A DNA stretch of 63,676 nt from an uncultured Chloroflexus sp. (GCF_937129525.1 NZ_CAKZNK010000083.1:1-63676); one strand, 5' to 3'; counted from the stretch's first letter, positions 8,788 through 16,957 are shown. Notes: generated by a model from the sequence alone, not told the origin. Numbers and translations are program-made.

Positions 8788-9729
8788 CTACGTATGCTGG
8801 CAACGGATCGCGTTCAACATCTCATCGACCGTCGCTTCCAGATCATATTGCGGTCGCCAACCCCAATCTTCGCGGGCGGCGCTATCATCGAGCGCGCGCG
8901 GCCACGAGTCGGCGATGGCCTGCCGGTCGGGCTGAATATCGTAGGTAATTTGTGCATGAGGGATCCGCCGGGCAATTGCGGCGGCGAGTTCGGCAGGCGT
9001 GGCGCTAAAACCCTGGATATTGTAAGCGCTTGCATAGCGCAGGCGCGATCGGTCGGCGGCCATTAATTCCAGGATAGCGCGAATACCATCGGCCATATAC
9101 ATCAAGGGTAGGCGAGTGTCTGGTCGCAGATAACAGGTATAAGCGCCGGTTTCGAGCGCTGCATGAAAGATCTCAACCGCGTAATCGGTAGTGCCTCCAC
9201 CGGGCGGGGCTGTGGCTGAAATGAGACCGGGGAAGCGCAGGCCGCGCGCATCGACGTTGTAGCGGGTTGCGTAGTACGCGCAGAGTAGCTCACCGATCAC
9301 CTTACTGATGCCGTATATGGTGGTTGGACGCTGGATCGTGATTTGTGGCGTGGGATCGCGTGGTGTCTCTGGACCGAAAGCGGCAATGCTGCTGGGAACG
9401 AAAATCTGACACTGATGGATTCGAGCCACTTCCAGCACGGTATACAGACCGTCAACGTTTAGACGCCATGCCTGTTGGGGATCCTTTTCGGCAGTAGCTG
9501 ACAGCATAGCGGCGAGATGGTAGATTACCTTCACTCGCGAGCGGCGTACCAATTCGGCCAGGGAAGCGCCGTCGGTGCAATCCTGCATCACATACGGCCC
9601 TTCATCGTCGCGCGCCGGTTTCACATCGCTCGCTATGACCCGGCTGGCGCCGTACAAGCGGCGCAGCGCTGGCACCAGATCGGAGCCGATTTGCCCCAAC
9701 GCACCGATCACCAGGATCTGTTGCTCCAT
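8788..9729 (-). CDS. tdh: L-threonine 3-dehydrogenase, short-chain (epimerase-like) type
   Basis: This 313-residue NAD-dependent enzyme has the Rossmann motif GALGQIGSDL at residues 9-18, an acidic NAD-selective residue in IASDVK, the catalytic pair in YGISKVIGE (YxxxK) and downstream LRFPGLIS. The pattern is that of SDR-type threonine dehydrogenases rather than zinc-dependent medium-chain Tdh. GGAGATGCA directly before the ATG at 9729 is an excellent ribosome site, so longer upstream readings are rejected. It is the first gene of the tdh-kbl unit. A generic sugar epimerase is the alternative, but the adjacent kbl makes threonine catabolism most likely. Confidence 0.82.
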   Translation of the reverse strand: MEQQILVIGALGQIGSDLVPALRRLYGASRVIASDVKPARDDEGPYVMQDCTDGASLAELVRRSRVKVIYHLAAMLSATAEKDPQQAWRLNVDGLYTVLEVARIHQCQIFVPSSIAAFGPETPRDPTPQITIQRPTTIYGISKVIGELLCAYYATRYNVDARGLRFPGLISATAPPGGGTTDYAVEIFHAALETGAYTCYLRPDTRLPLMYMADGIRAILELMAADRSRLRYASAYNIQGFSATPAELAAAIARRIPHAQITYDIQPDRQAIADSWPRALDDSAAREDWGWRPQYDLEATVDEMLNAIRCQHT

Positions 9730-9982
9730 TGCATCTCCTTTTTGTGAGTGGTGATGTGCGGTACCGGTATGTGTTGTTATACACGATAACGACTGATTCC
9801 GCCAGGGGTAACGTCGTCTCGCTGTCGTTGATCTACGGCAACGATGATACGATTTATCGCGTGATTTTTCACGATATTGGATAGTACTTTGGTCATATGG
9901 CTCGCCACAGAACGATAAATAATAGGAGCATACTTTTATGTGATTGTAATAAGCCAACGTAGCGCCTATCATCAAATCTGAA

Positions 9983-10004
9983 GAAACGGTTAACGAACCG
10001 TTTC
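9983..10004. promoter_or_regulatory. Perfect 9-bp inverted repeat ahead of the export cassette
   Basis: GAAACGGTT (9983-9991) and AACCGTTTC (9996-10004) are exact reverse complements separated by AACG. The repeat ends 9 bp before the AAGGAGG site of the secreted-protein gene at 10026, so it may act as a DNA operator or as a leader RNA hairpin. A closely similar dyad with the same arm spacing occurs at 53610-53631 over another promoter. Two copies in front of unrelated genes favour a shared DNA-binding regulator. Confidence 0.6.
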
Positions 10005-10025
10005 AAGACCGCAAGGAGGCGTGAT

Positions 10026-10397
10026 ATGGCTACCATCCTGCATCCCAAAACCCTGATCGCCGCTGTTCTGGCTCTGGCCCTGGCTGCTGCTGCTTACGGC
10101 TTCGCTGCTACCAACTCGTTTGGTAGCGCGGTTGTGGTGGCTGGCGATGGCTCGCTGACAATCAGCGGCTACACGGTCGGCAGCCTGACCTATGTCTACG
10201 ATGCCGCCGATCCGACAATGATCGACAAAGTCACTTTCACCCTGACCGGCGCGGCTGCGCCAACGACCGTTCTTGTTCAGCTTGATGGCTCAAACTGGGT
10301 GACCGCAACCGAGTCGGGTGGCACCTGGACGGCAGACCCAACGCCGAATGTCGCGATTGCGTCTCACACCACGCTGCGCATCGTGGCGCACAACTAG
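10026..10397 (+). CDS. TasA/camelysin-like small secreted protein
   Basis: This 123-residue protein has an N-terminal export signal (LIAAVLALALAAAAYGFAATNSFGSA, abbreviated: hydrophobic core ~10-25, likely cleavage around FAAT or AATNSFGSA). A Thr/Val-rich beta-strand body follows, containing SLTISGYTVGSLTYVYD and KVTFTLTGAA. This pattern recalls SipW-dependent exported proteins of the TasA/camelysin group and their archaeal counterparts, often encoded beside a dedicated SEC11-like signal peptidase, as here. AAGGAGG lies 6 nt before the ATG. It probably forms part of a surface layer, filament or matrix. Exact function is unknown; assignment rests on the signal type, composition and neighbouring peptidase rather than a catalytic motif. 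Confidence 0.6.
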   Translation: MATILHPKTLIAAVLALALAAAAYGFAATNSFGSAVVVAGDGSLTISGYTVGSLTYVYDAADPTMIDKVTFTLTGAAAPTTVLVQLDGSNWVTATESGGTWTADPTPNVAIASHTTLRIVAHN

Positions 10398-10435
10398 TCT
10401 GATTTGCAGCGCGGGAGGAATGGGCAGGGAGACGA

Positions 10436-10454
10436 GCAAGAATCGTCTTCTTGC
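10436..10454 (+). promoter_or_regulatory. Stem-loop between secreted-protein and peptidase genes
   Basis: GCAAGAA (10436-10442) pairs with TTCTTGC (10448-10454) around TCGTC; GACGA just upstream could pair alternatively with that loop. There is no following T run. It could stabilise the 3' end of the abundant first transcript or reduce read-through into the peptidase gene. Confidence 0.4.
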
Positions 10455-10553
10455 CCGTTCTGGATAGTGAGCGAGGTGGAAGGGAAGTTGATGTGAAATG
10501 AGAAATTGCCCACTGTCTGCGTGAGAATACAAATACTTTCATGAGGCAGAAGA

Positions 10554-12287
10554 ATGCAACGATCTCTCCCTGGCATATGGTTACGCAGACTGGCAATCCT
10601 GGTGGGATTGGCGCTCATCTGGTGGTGGTTTGCCCCCATCTCGCTCGGTGGCCCAACTCGTTTTGTGGTGATTAACGGCAATAGTATGGCGCCGCTCTAC
10701 CTTCGCGGCGATCTGGTCATTACTCGCGCGGCAACCGATTACGCAGTTGGCGATATTGTCACCTATCGTCATCCCGAGATTGGGCTGGTCATTCATCGCA
10801 TTATTGGTCAGAACGGTGAACGGTGGCTGTTAAAGGGTGATCACAATGATTTTATTGATCCCTATCAGCCGCTGCCGGAAGAGATCGAAGGGCGAGCCTG
10901 GTTGCACATTCCACGTTTAGGAAGTGTTTTCGTGCTGGCGCGGCAATACTGGTTTTTGATCCTTGCTGTGCTGGTGGGAGGCACGCTGATGACCCGGCAA
11001 TATCAACATGCAGGCCGACAGCGTCGGCAGCGCTGGCCAGATGCGCAGCCGGTTGAGTTTAAACTGGCCCTGGTGACACTCAGCGCTATGGGGGCGCTCA
11101 TTGTGGCGGCACTGACCGGCTATGCCTTTCTCCAACCGACCAGTCGGGTGATTACCGAGTCGGTCGGTTATCGCCAGCAAGGGACGTTTACCTATGTTGC
11201 CGATGCGCCAGACGGTATTTACGATACGACGCAAGCGCAGACTGGGGATCCTGTCTACTTTCAACTCTCATCGACGCTGATCGTTGATTTTCGTTACGAA
11301 TTGCGTGATGTGACGGCGGCTGATGGCACTATCGGCATGGATGCCGAAGTGAGCGCGGCCAACGGTTGGCGGCGGCGGTTGACATTGATGCCGGCGATGA
11401 CCTTCAACGGACCGGTCGCAATGGCGCGTGGCGTCATCAATCTGGCCGAGCTGCGCGCGCTGATTGTTCAGCTTGAACAACAGACCGGATTGAGTCATCA
11501 ATATTATCTGCTCGCTATCATCCCCACCGTGATGATGAACGGTGAGATTGAAGGGCTGGCCTTGAACGACACCTTTGCGCCACAGTTGCTGTTTCGGTTT
11601 GATAAAGCGCAGTTGACGCTGGTCAATCCGAACGATAGCCAGCAGGGGCTTGCGCCCTGGACTGATGGAAATCTGACCCGGATGCGCGTCGAGCCGGCGC
11701 AGATCACGCTCTTTTTTTACAGTCTCGGCGTGCAGGAATTGCGGTTGTGGGGATCGATTATTGCCGGTGGGTTGACGATCATTACCCTTGCCGTTGGCTG
11801 GCCTTTGTGGCGTCGCTGGCAACACGATGAAGCGTTTCGGATTCAGGTCTGGTACGGCAATCTGATCATCAGCGGAGCCGCGCCGACCGTTGATCTGCCG
11901 CGCGTGGAAGTGGCAACCATTGCCGATCTGGCCCGGCTGACGCAACGCTCCGGCGGATTGATGATGCGTGACCTGAGTCGAACGCCGGTTGAATACCTGT
12001 TGATCGATCACGATACCGTGTACGTGTATCGTTCGCCAGCGTCAGCGACCGATCACGCAAATACCCAGACGCTCCCGGCGCCGGTACCGCGTGTGACGCT
12101 GTCGGAAGACTGGCGCGACCGGTTTCTTGCTGCGCTGCGGCAGCGTGGTTTGATCGGTGAAGCCTGTCAGGCTGCCGGGATCGATCCGTTTACCGCCTAT
12201 CGCGAACGGAGCGTGAACCCGGCATTTGCCCGCGCCTGGCAGGAAGCGCGTCAGCTCAGGTGGGACAGGGAACGAGGTGAGGCATGA
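10554..12287 (+). CDS. SEC11-type signal peptidase fused to DUF5305-like domain and cytoplasmic HTH-like tail
   Basis: The 577-residue protein has several parts. Residues ~12-30 are a membrane helix. Residues ~36-120 are an S26B signal peptidase with catalytic Ser44 (INGNSMAP), His81 (LVIHRIIG) replacing the bacterial lysine, and Asp96/Asp99 (KGDHND). A second helix spans ~131-147, then a basic loop (RQRRQR), then a third helix ~170-192. Residues ~195-497 resemble DUF5305, which accompanies such peptidases in archaea; its end has VEVATIADLARL and DTVYVYR around a fourth helix (~395-418). Residues ~517-577 look like a phage-type helix-turn-helix (GEACQAAGIDPFTAYRERS, then NPAFARAW). By helix count the catalytic and ectodomain parts are outside and the tail inside. 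It probably matures the secreted protein upstream, and may also regulate transcription (inference). Confidence 0.8.
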   Translation: MQRSLPGIWLRRLAILVGLALIWWWFAPISLGGPTRFVVINGNSMAPLYLRGDLVITRAATDYAVGDIVTYRHPEIGLVIHRIIGQNGERWLLKGDHNDFIDPYQPLPEEIEGRAWLHIPRLGSVFVLARQYWFLILAVLVGGTLMTRQYQHAGRQRRQRWPDAQPVEFKLALVTLSAMGALIVAALTGYAFLQPTSRVITESVGYRQQGTFTYVADAPDGIYDTTQAQTGDPVYFQLSSTLIVDFRYELRDVTAADGTIGMDAEVSAANGWRRRLTLMPAMTFNGPVAMARGVINLAELRALIVQLEQQTGLSHQYYLLAIIPTVMMNGEIEGLALNDTFAPQLLFRFDKAQLTLVNPNDSQQGLAPWTDGNLTRMRVEPAQITLFFYSLGVQELRLWGSIIAGGLTIITLAVGWPLWRRWQHDEAFRIQVWYGNLIISGAAPTVDLPRVEVATIADLARLTQRSGGLMMRDLSRTPVEYLLIDHDTVYVYRSPASATDHANTQTLPAPVPRVTLSEDWRDRFLAALRQRGLIGEACQAAGIDPFTAYRERSVNPAFARAWQEARQLRWDRERGEA

Positions 12288-12646
12288 CCCGCATCATCGT
12301 TCTGGGACTGATTGGTGTGCTAATTGGCGCCACGGCGCTGGCTGCGGCGGCCACGATTGTCATCCCCGCAGCCGCGATGGATGACATCAATGTCGCTGTG
12401 AGTCCACAGGATATAGCGCCGCCAGCCTGCGCCGGGATGGGGCTCAGCGCCATCATCACCGGCGCCGGGACGATCCAGGGGACAGCCGGCAATGATCTCA
12501 TCGTGGGCAGCGCTGGCAATGACACCATCGATGGGCTGGGTGGCAATGACTGTCTCATTGGTGGTCAGGGCAGCGATGCCCTCATTGGCGGCGCTGGGTT
12601 CGATGTATGCATTGGCACTGGCGCTGATCCAACCTGTGAGCGATAG
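12284..12646 (+). CDS. Small exported RTX-type calcium-binding repeat protein
   Basis: This 120-residue protein has an N-terminal signal (LIGVLIGATALAAAATIVIPAAA, hydrophobic region ~4-25), followed from about residue 60 by five tandem hemolysin-type nonapeptide repeats of the form GGxGxDxLx: GTAGNDLIV, GSAGNDTID, GLGGNDCLI, GGQGSDALI, GGAGFDVCI. Four cysteines (in PPACAGM, NDCLI, DVCIG and PTCER) could form two disulfides, unusual for RTX proteins. The ATG overlaps the peptidase stop codon (ATGA), indicating translational coupling, so it is probably a second client or partner of that peptidase. RTX repeats fold into a beta-roll on binding calcium outside the cell. Confidence 0.8.
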   Translation: MTRIIVLGLIGVLIGATALAAAATIVIPAAAMDDINVAVSPQDIAPPACAGMGLSAIITGAGTIQGTAGNDLIVGSAGNDTIDGLGGNDCLIGGQGSDALIGGAGFDVCIGTGADPTCER

Positions 12647-12650
12647 GCAG

Positions 12651-13088
12651 CTATGCGGTCTCTTCGGCTGCCCAGGTTGTGGCGACCAGGCGGAAGATGT
12701 CCGATTCGGTGATGATCCCAACCAGCCGTCCGTCGTCCACGACCGGCAGGCCACTGACGCGCGCTCGCACCATGATGGCGGCAGCTTTGCCGATGGAGTC
12801 GCTGGATGCGACGGTCAGTGGGTTCGGTGTCATCAATTCAGCGACGGTCTGGCCAGCCAGGTTGAACCGTGCCAGGCGGCGCTCTTCGTCGTCACGCGGA
12901 TGGCTCATCGCTTGCTCGATGTCGCTCCGGGTGATGATCCCGACCAGATTCCCCTGTTTATCTACGACCGGCATTCGCCGCACCCCGCGCGCTCGCATGC
13001 GCTCGTAAGCAGCCAGCGCTGAGAAATCGGGTGACACGCAAATCGGATTTTCGGTCATCCATTCCGCTACGCGCTCAGTCTTTGCCAT
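12651..13088 (-). CDS. CBS-domain pair protein
   Basis: This 145-residue protein consists of two CBS motifs forming one Bateman module. The halves read VAEWMTENPICVSPD...RRMPVVDKQGNLVGIITRSDI (abbreviated) and VAELMTPNPLTVASSD...GLPVVDDGRLVGIITESDI. Such modules bind adenosine nucleotides and regulate enzymes or channels; a free-standing pair may also act in trans. GAGGAG lies 7-8 nt before the ATG at 13088, better than the ATGs upstream at 13127 or 13109. Its end is 4 bp from the end of the convergent RTX gene. It precedes the decarboxylase genes only in position: those are transcribed toward it on the same strand and end 78 bp upstream. Confidence 0.85.
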   Translation of the reverse strand: MAKTERVAEWMTENPICVSPDFSALAAYERMRARGVRRMPVVDKQGNLVGIITRSDIEQAMSHPRDDEERRLARFNLAGQTVAELMTPNPLTVASSDSIGKAAAIMVRARVSGLPVVDDGRLVGIITESDIFRLVATTWAAEETA

Positions 13089-13166
13089 AGATAGCTCCTC
13101 TGCCATCATTCGTTGCTCTCTTCTCATTGTACGCCGCCGGTTACAGCTTCCGGTTCGGCTGCGCGT

Positions 13167-14285
13167 TTACGATGCTCCCATGAGCGCCAGGACTACGCCG
13201 CCAGCCACGACGCTTGCCACCTGGCCGGCAGCGTTGGCGCCCATTGCATGCATGAGCAGAAAGTTCTCGAAGTCTTCGTCATGGGCAATCTTTTGCACGA
13301 CTCGCGCTGCCATCGGGAAGGCGCTGATGCCGGCAGCGCCGATGATGGGGTTGAATTGACCGCGGCTGAGCAAGTTCAGGAATTTGCCGAAGATGAGACC
13401 GGCTGCTGTGTCGAGTACGAAGGCCAGGATGCCAAGCGCAAGGATGGCCAGCGTGGCCGGTTGCAAAAAGCGGACTCCTTCCATTGTCGAGCCGATTGCC
13501 AGCCCGAGAAAGAGGGTGACGATATTGGCCAGCTCGCGCGATGAGGTGTTGGTGAGCCGCTCAACGACTCCTGACTCGCGCATGAGATTGCCTAGCATCA
13601 GCATACCGATCAGCGGGATGGCAAATGGCACCAGCGTGCCAACCACGATGGTGGTGACAATCGGGAAGAGGATGCGGGTGCGGCGACTGATCGGACGACT
13701 GGTGTATGCCATGCGAATCTTTCGCTCGGCTGGCGTGGTGAGAGCGCGAATGACCGGCGGCATGATGACCGGTACCAGCGACATATAACTGTACGCTGCG
13801 ACCGTGATCGGCCCAAGCAGTTGCGGCGCGAGCAGGCTGGAAACATAGATTGAGGTAGGGCCGTCGATGGCGCCGATAATGCCGATTGAAGCCGCCTCTT
13901 CGCGGCTAAAACCAAGCGCCAGCGCCGCCAGCAGGGTGCCGAAGATGCCGAATTGACCGGCAGCGCCGAGTAAGACCATGCGCGGGTTGGAAAGCAGCGG
14001 GCTGAAGTCGGTGAGCGCGCCGATGCCGATAAAGATCAAGAGTGGAAAGAGTTCGTTGCCGACCCCGGCGTTATAGAGGATGGTGAGCATCCCGTCTTCA
14101 CCAAGCAGTGGCGAAAGTGGCAGGTTGGCCAGCAACGCGCCGGCGCCAATGGGCAAAAGAAGCAATGGTTCGTAGTCGCGCACAATCGCGAGATAGAACA
14201 AGAGCGCTGATACTCCGATCATCACCAGCGATTGCCAGGTGATGGAGGTGATTCCCTGTGCGAGTCGGATCGCGATGTCATCCAT
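13167..14285 (-). CDS. mmdB: Sodium-pumping decarboxylase, beta subunit
   Basis: This 372-residue membrane protein belongs to the OadB/GcdB/MmdB family, which couples decarboxylation of the biotin-bound carboxyl group to Na+ export. About nine to eleven hydrophobic segments are seen. The family sequence around the essential Asp is present (GIIGAIDGPTSIYVSS, ~residues 137-152), as is FLGLAIGSTMEG with the conserved polar helix and the C-terminal NFLLMHAMGANAAGQV. It is the last gene of the mmdA-mmdD-mmdC-mmdB unit, 79 bp after the biotin carrier. The ribosome site before ATG 14285 is weak. The catalytic partner at 15209 suggests methylmalonyl-CoA as substrate. Confidence 0.9.
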   Translation of the reverse strand: MDDIAIRLAQGITSITWQSLVMIGVSALLFYLAIVRDYEPLLLLPIGAGALLANLPLSPLLGEDGMLTILYNAGVGNELFPLLIFIGIGALTDFSPLLSNPRMVLLGAAGQFGIFGTLLAALALGFSREEAASIGIIGAIDGPTSIYVSSLLAPQLLGPITVAAYSYMSLVPVIMPPVIRALTTPAERKIRMAYTSRPISRRTRILFPIVTTIVVGTLVPFAIPLIGMLMLGNLMRESGVVERLTNTSSRELANIVTLFLGLAIGSTMEGVRFLQPATLAILALGILAFVLDTAAGLIFGKFLNLLSRGQFNPIIGAAGISAFPMAARVVQKIAHDEDFENFLLMHAMGANAAGQVASVVAGGVVLALMGAS

Positions 14286-14364
14286 ATGTTTATCGCTTTG
14301 TCATGCAACATTCGGTGTGTGCCTCTACGCCGGCAAGGTCATACTTGCCTCTAACCGGTTCAGC

Positions 14365-14829
14365 TCAGGCATCCGCCAGTTGGGCCAGTGGTTCGCCATA
14401 CCCGACGCTCTGGCCGGTTTTGACCAGAATTGCCGCAACTACGCCATCGCGCGGGGCGCCGATGCTATTGTTCATCTTCATCGCTTCGAGCACGATGATC
14501 GGCTGGCCACGCTTGACTCTGGCGCCAGGTGAGACGACAATTTGCAAGATGGTGCCCGGCATCGGCGCCCGAATCAGGTTGTCACCAACCGTTGTTGGCG
14601 GGGGTAGGGGTTTGGCTGTCGGTGGCGCAGCGGGCGCGGTGGTCGGTGGCGGCGTGATCGCGACCGGCGCCGGCGCGGCGCGCGGCACAATCTCACTCAC
14701 CTCGCCGCTCTCGCTCAATTGCACTTCAAATTCACGGCCATTGAGCTGCACGGCGAAGCGGTCGTTACTCAGTTCGGCAATATCGACGGTGTAGGTCTGA
14801 CCATTGATAGTCAGGTGATAGCGGCGCAT
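14365..14829 (-). CDS. mmdC: Biotin carboxyl carrier subunit of the decarboxylase
   Basis: This 154-residue protein ends in a biotinyl domain with the biotinylation motif VLEAMKMNNSI (Lys at about residue 119 in AMKM). An Ala/Pro-rich flexible linker (residues ~48-80, many APxAxPxP) joins it to an N-terminal beta-rich domain starting RRYHLTINGQTY. The architecture is that of MmdC/GcdC carriers, whose linker lets biotin swing between the carboxyltransferase and the membrane decarboxylase. GGAGATAAATCTGCA ahead of the ATG at 14829 is a good ribosome site. It begins 7 bp after the mmdD stop, consistent with one operon. Confidence 0.9.
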   Translation of the reverse strand: MRRYHLTINGQTYTVDIAELSNDRFAVQLNGREFEVQLSESGEVSEIVPRAAPAPVAITPPPTTAPAAPPTAKPLPPPTTVGDNLIRAPMPGTILQIVVSPGARVKRGQPIIVLEAMKMNNSIGAPRDGVVAAILVKTGQSVGYGEPLAQLADA

Positions 14830-14836
14830 TGCAGAT

Positions 14837-15190
14837 TTATCTCCTTCGTTGCCAGCTCTGGTTTTGGCGGGCGCGACCGGCGGCTACCCAGCGGCTGGCG
14901 AACAGTAGACTGCCTGGCCAGTAGCTGCGCACTGCCGGCGCAGCTTCTCGACGCAGCATCGTTGCATGGAAGCTGACTGCAACCGCAATCGCTGCCAGCT
15001 CCTCGGCGGTAAGTTGTTCGGTAGCGGTTGACGCACTCTCATCTGCGGGCACACTCTCATTGACCGATGACGCCTCAGGGCGATCAAAGCGGGTCAGCAG
15101 GGTTAGCATCCCCCACAAGAGAGCCAGCACGCCAAACACCAGCCCCATGCCGAGCGCAGTCATCATTAAGCCGAAACCTGGATTCTCCAT
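14837..15190 (-). CDS. mmdD: OadG/MmdD-like small membrane subunit
   Basis: This 117-residue protein has one N-terminal membrane helix (TALGMGLVFGVLALLWGMLTLL, abbreviated; residues ~10-33) preceded by ENPGFGLMM, then an acidic linker and an alanine-rich segment with LTAEELAAIAVAVSFHA. It ends in a basic tail (RWVAAGRARQNQSWQRRR) typical of OadG-family subunits, which anchor and assemble the decarboxylase. GGAGG lies close before the ATG at 15190. It is 18 bp after mmdA and 7 bp before mmdC. These subunits diverge strongly, so the call depends mainly on topology, the EELAAI segment and the operon position. Confidence 0.75.
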   Translation of the reverse strand: MENPGFGLMMTALGMGLVFGVLALLWGMLTLLTRFDRPEASSVNESVPADESASTATEQLTAEELAAIAVAVSFHATMLRREAAPAVRSYWPGSLLFASRWVAAGRARQNQSWQRRR

Positions 15191-15208
15191 TGCGCCTCCA
15201 GCTTTGCC

Positions 15209-16753
15209 TCATGACGGATACAGGCCGTGTTTGCGCGGCGGATTCTGCTGCACTTTGGTGCGCAGGATTTCGAGCGCGCGAATCAGACGTGGCCGGGTCT
15301 CAGCCGGTTCGATCACCTCGTCGATCTGGCCCAGATCGGCGGCATGGTATGGATTGAAGAACTTTCGTCGATACTCGGCGACAAACTGCTCCATCAGCTT
15401 GCCCGGATCGGCGGCGGCGCGCAATTCGTCGCGCTGCAGGATGCGGACTGCGCCCTCGGCGCCCATCACGGCAATCTGGGCTGACGGCCAGGCGAAGTTG
15501 AGGTCGCAGCGCAGTTGCTTGCTTGACATCGCCACGTAGGCGCCACCGATAGCTTTCCGCAATACGACCGAGATTTTAGGTACTGTGGCTTCGCTGTAGG
15601 CGTAAATGATTTTAGCGCCGTGCCGAATCACGCCACCGTACTCTTGTTCGATGCCGGGAAGAAATCCTGGTGTATCGACAAAGGTGATGACCGGGATATT
15701 GAACGCATCGCAGATCCGCACAAAGCGAGCAATTTTGTCGCTGGCGTCGATGTCGAGTGCGCCGGCCATCATTGCGGGCTGGTTTGCGACAACGCCAACG
15801 GCGTAGCCGTCAAGCCGGGCAAAACCGACCACCGCATTCTGCGCAAAGAGCGGCTGGATTTCGAGAAAGCTATCGTAATCGAAGACCAGATCAATCAGGG
15901 TATGAATGTCGTACCCCTGCCGTTCGTCAGCCGGCACCAGCGCATTCAATGCCGGTTCCTGGCGGTCGGCGCGGTCGTAAGGCATGATCTGGGGCGGATC
16001 TTCGTTGTTGTTCTGCGGCAGATAACTGAGCAGGCGCTTGATCAGTTCGATCACCGCCTGGTCGTCAGGGGCCGAGAGATGCGCCACGCCGCTGCGAGCG
16101 CAATGCACTGCCGCGCCGCCCAGTTCCTGGGTCGAGATGTCGCGTCCCGAGACGGCTTTGATGACATCGGGGCCGGTCAGGAACATGTAGCCGGTTGATT
16201 CCGACATGATGACAAAATCGGTCAATGCCGGCGAGTAGACGGCGCCGCCAGCGCAGGGGCCAAGGATGGCGGAAATCTGCGGCACCACGCCTGAGGCCAG
16301 CACGTTGCGGACAAAGACCTCTCCGTAGGCGGCCAGGGAACGCACGCCCTCCTGAATGCGCGCTCCCCCCGAGTCGTTCAACCCGATGATCGGGATCCCG
16401 CTCTCGATGGCGAGGTCTTGCATGCGGCAGATCTTGTTGGCCTGCACCGCCGAAAATGATCCGCCCATGACGGTGAAATCTTGGGCGAAGACTGCCACTC
16501 GCCGCCCATTGATCTTACCGAAGCCGGTGACGGTGCCATCGCCGGGAATGCGTTGCCCCTCATCCTCGGTGATACTGGTCGCCAGCGCGCCGATCTCTTG
16601 AAACGAACCGGGATCGAGCAGCAATCCTAACCGTTCGCGTGCCGTCAGTTTGCCGCGCGCGTGCTGTTGCGCAATTCGTTCCTGACCGCCGCCCTGCAAT
16701 GCTCGTTCCCGGAGCCGGCGCAGGGTTTCGAGTTGTGATTCGGGGGTTTCCAC
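15209..16753 (-). CDS. mmdA: Methylmalonyl-CoA decarboxylase alpha (carboxyltransferase) subunit
   Basis: This 514-residue protein is a crotonase-fold carboxyltransferase close to propionyl-CoA carboxylase beta and MmdA. Seen: HARGKLTARERLGLLLDPGSF near the N-terminus, abbreviated family motifs DFTVMGGSFS and GLNDSGGARIQEG, then GPCAGGAVYSPALTDF, and in the second half FVDTPGFLPGIEQEYGG and KAIGGAYVAMSSK. It moves the carboxyl group from the acyl-CoA to the biotin carrier. It starts at GTG 16753 with GAGGTGAGG upstream and heads the operon with the three other pump subunits. That distinguishes it from a biosynthetic propionyl-CoA carboxylase beta subunit, although glutaconyl-CoA or malonate-type substrates are not formally excluded. 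Confidence 0.88.
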   Translation of the reverse strand: METPESQLETLRRLRERALQGGGQERIAQQHARGKLTARERLGLLLDPGSFQEIGALATSITEDEGQRIPGDGTVTGFGKINGRRVAVFAQDFTVMGGSFSAVQANKICRMQDLAIESGIPIIGLNDSGGARIQEGVRSLAAYGEVFVRNVLASGVVPQISAILGPCAGGAVYSPALTDFVIMSESTGYMFLTGPDVIKAVSGRDISTQELGGAAVHCARSGVAHLSAPDDQAVIELIKRLLSYLPQNNNEDPPQIMPYDRADRQEPALNALVPADERQGYDIHTLIDLVFDYDSFLEIQPLFAQNAVVGFARLDGYAVGVVANQPAMMAGALDIDASDKIARFVRICDAFNIPVITFVDTPGFLPGIEQEYGGVIRHGAKIIYAYSEATVPKISVVLRKAIGGAYVAMSSKQLRCDLNFAWPSAQIAVMGAEGAVRILQRDELRAAADPGKLMEQFVAEYRRKFFNPYHAADLGQIDEVIEPAETRPRLIRALEILRTKVQQNPPRKHGLYPS

Positions 16754-16957
16754 TGCCTCACCTCGTTACTGTTGGTTTTGAAGGCAATGGCAGTATAGTA
16801 TGCCCGGCAACGGTTGTGCAGAAAAGAATTCACTACTGTGCGCAAATGTTTGGTGAAGGCCGGGTGAGGGGATGAGGCTGCGAGCGCTAGCGGTCTCGAG
16901 TGCGTGACCGGCACTCGCAGCTCTGGCGATGAGCATGTCAGAGGAAACCGGCGTTAG

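Noticed and set aside
15209-16753. Propionyl-CoA carboxylase beta subunit of the CO2-fixation pathway
   Set aside because: The sequence family fits, but the three downstream genes (OadG-like, biotin carrier, Na+-pump beta) define a decarboxylase, and no biotin carboxylase is adjacent.
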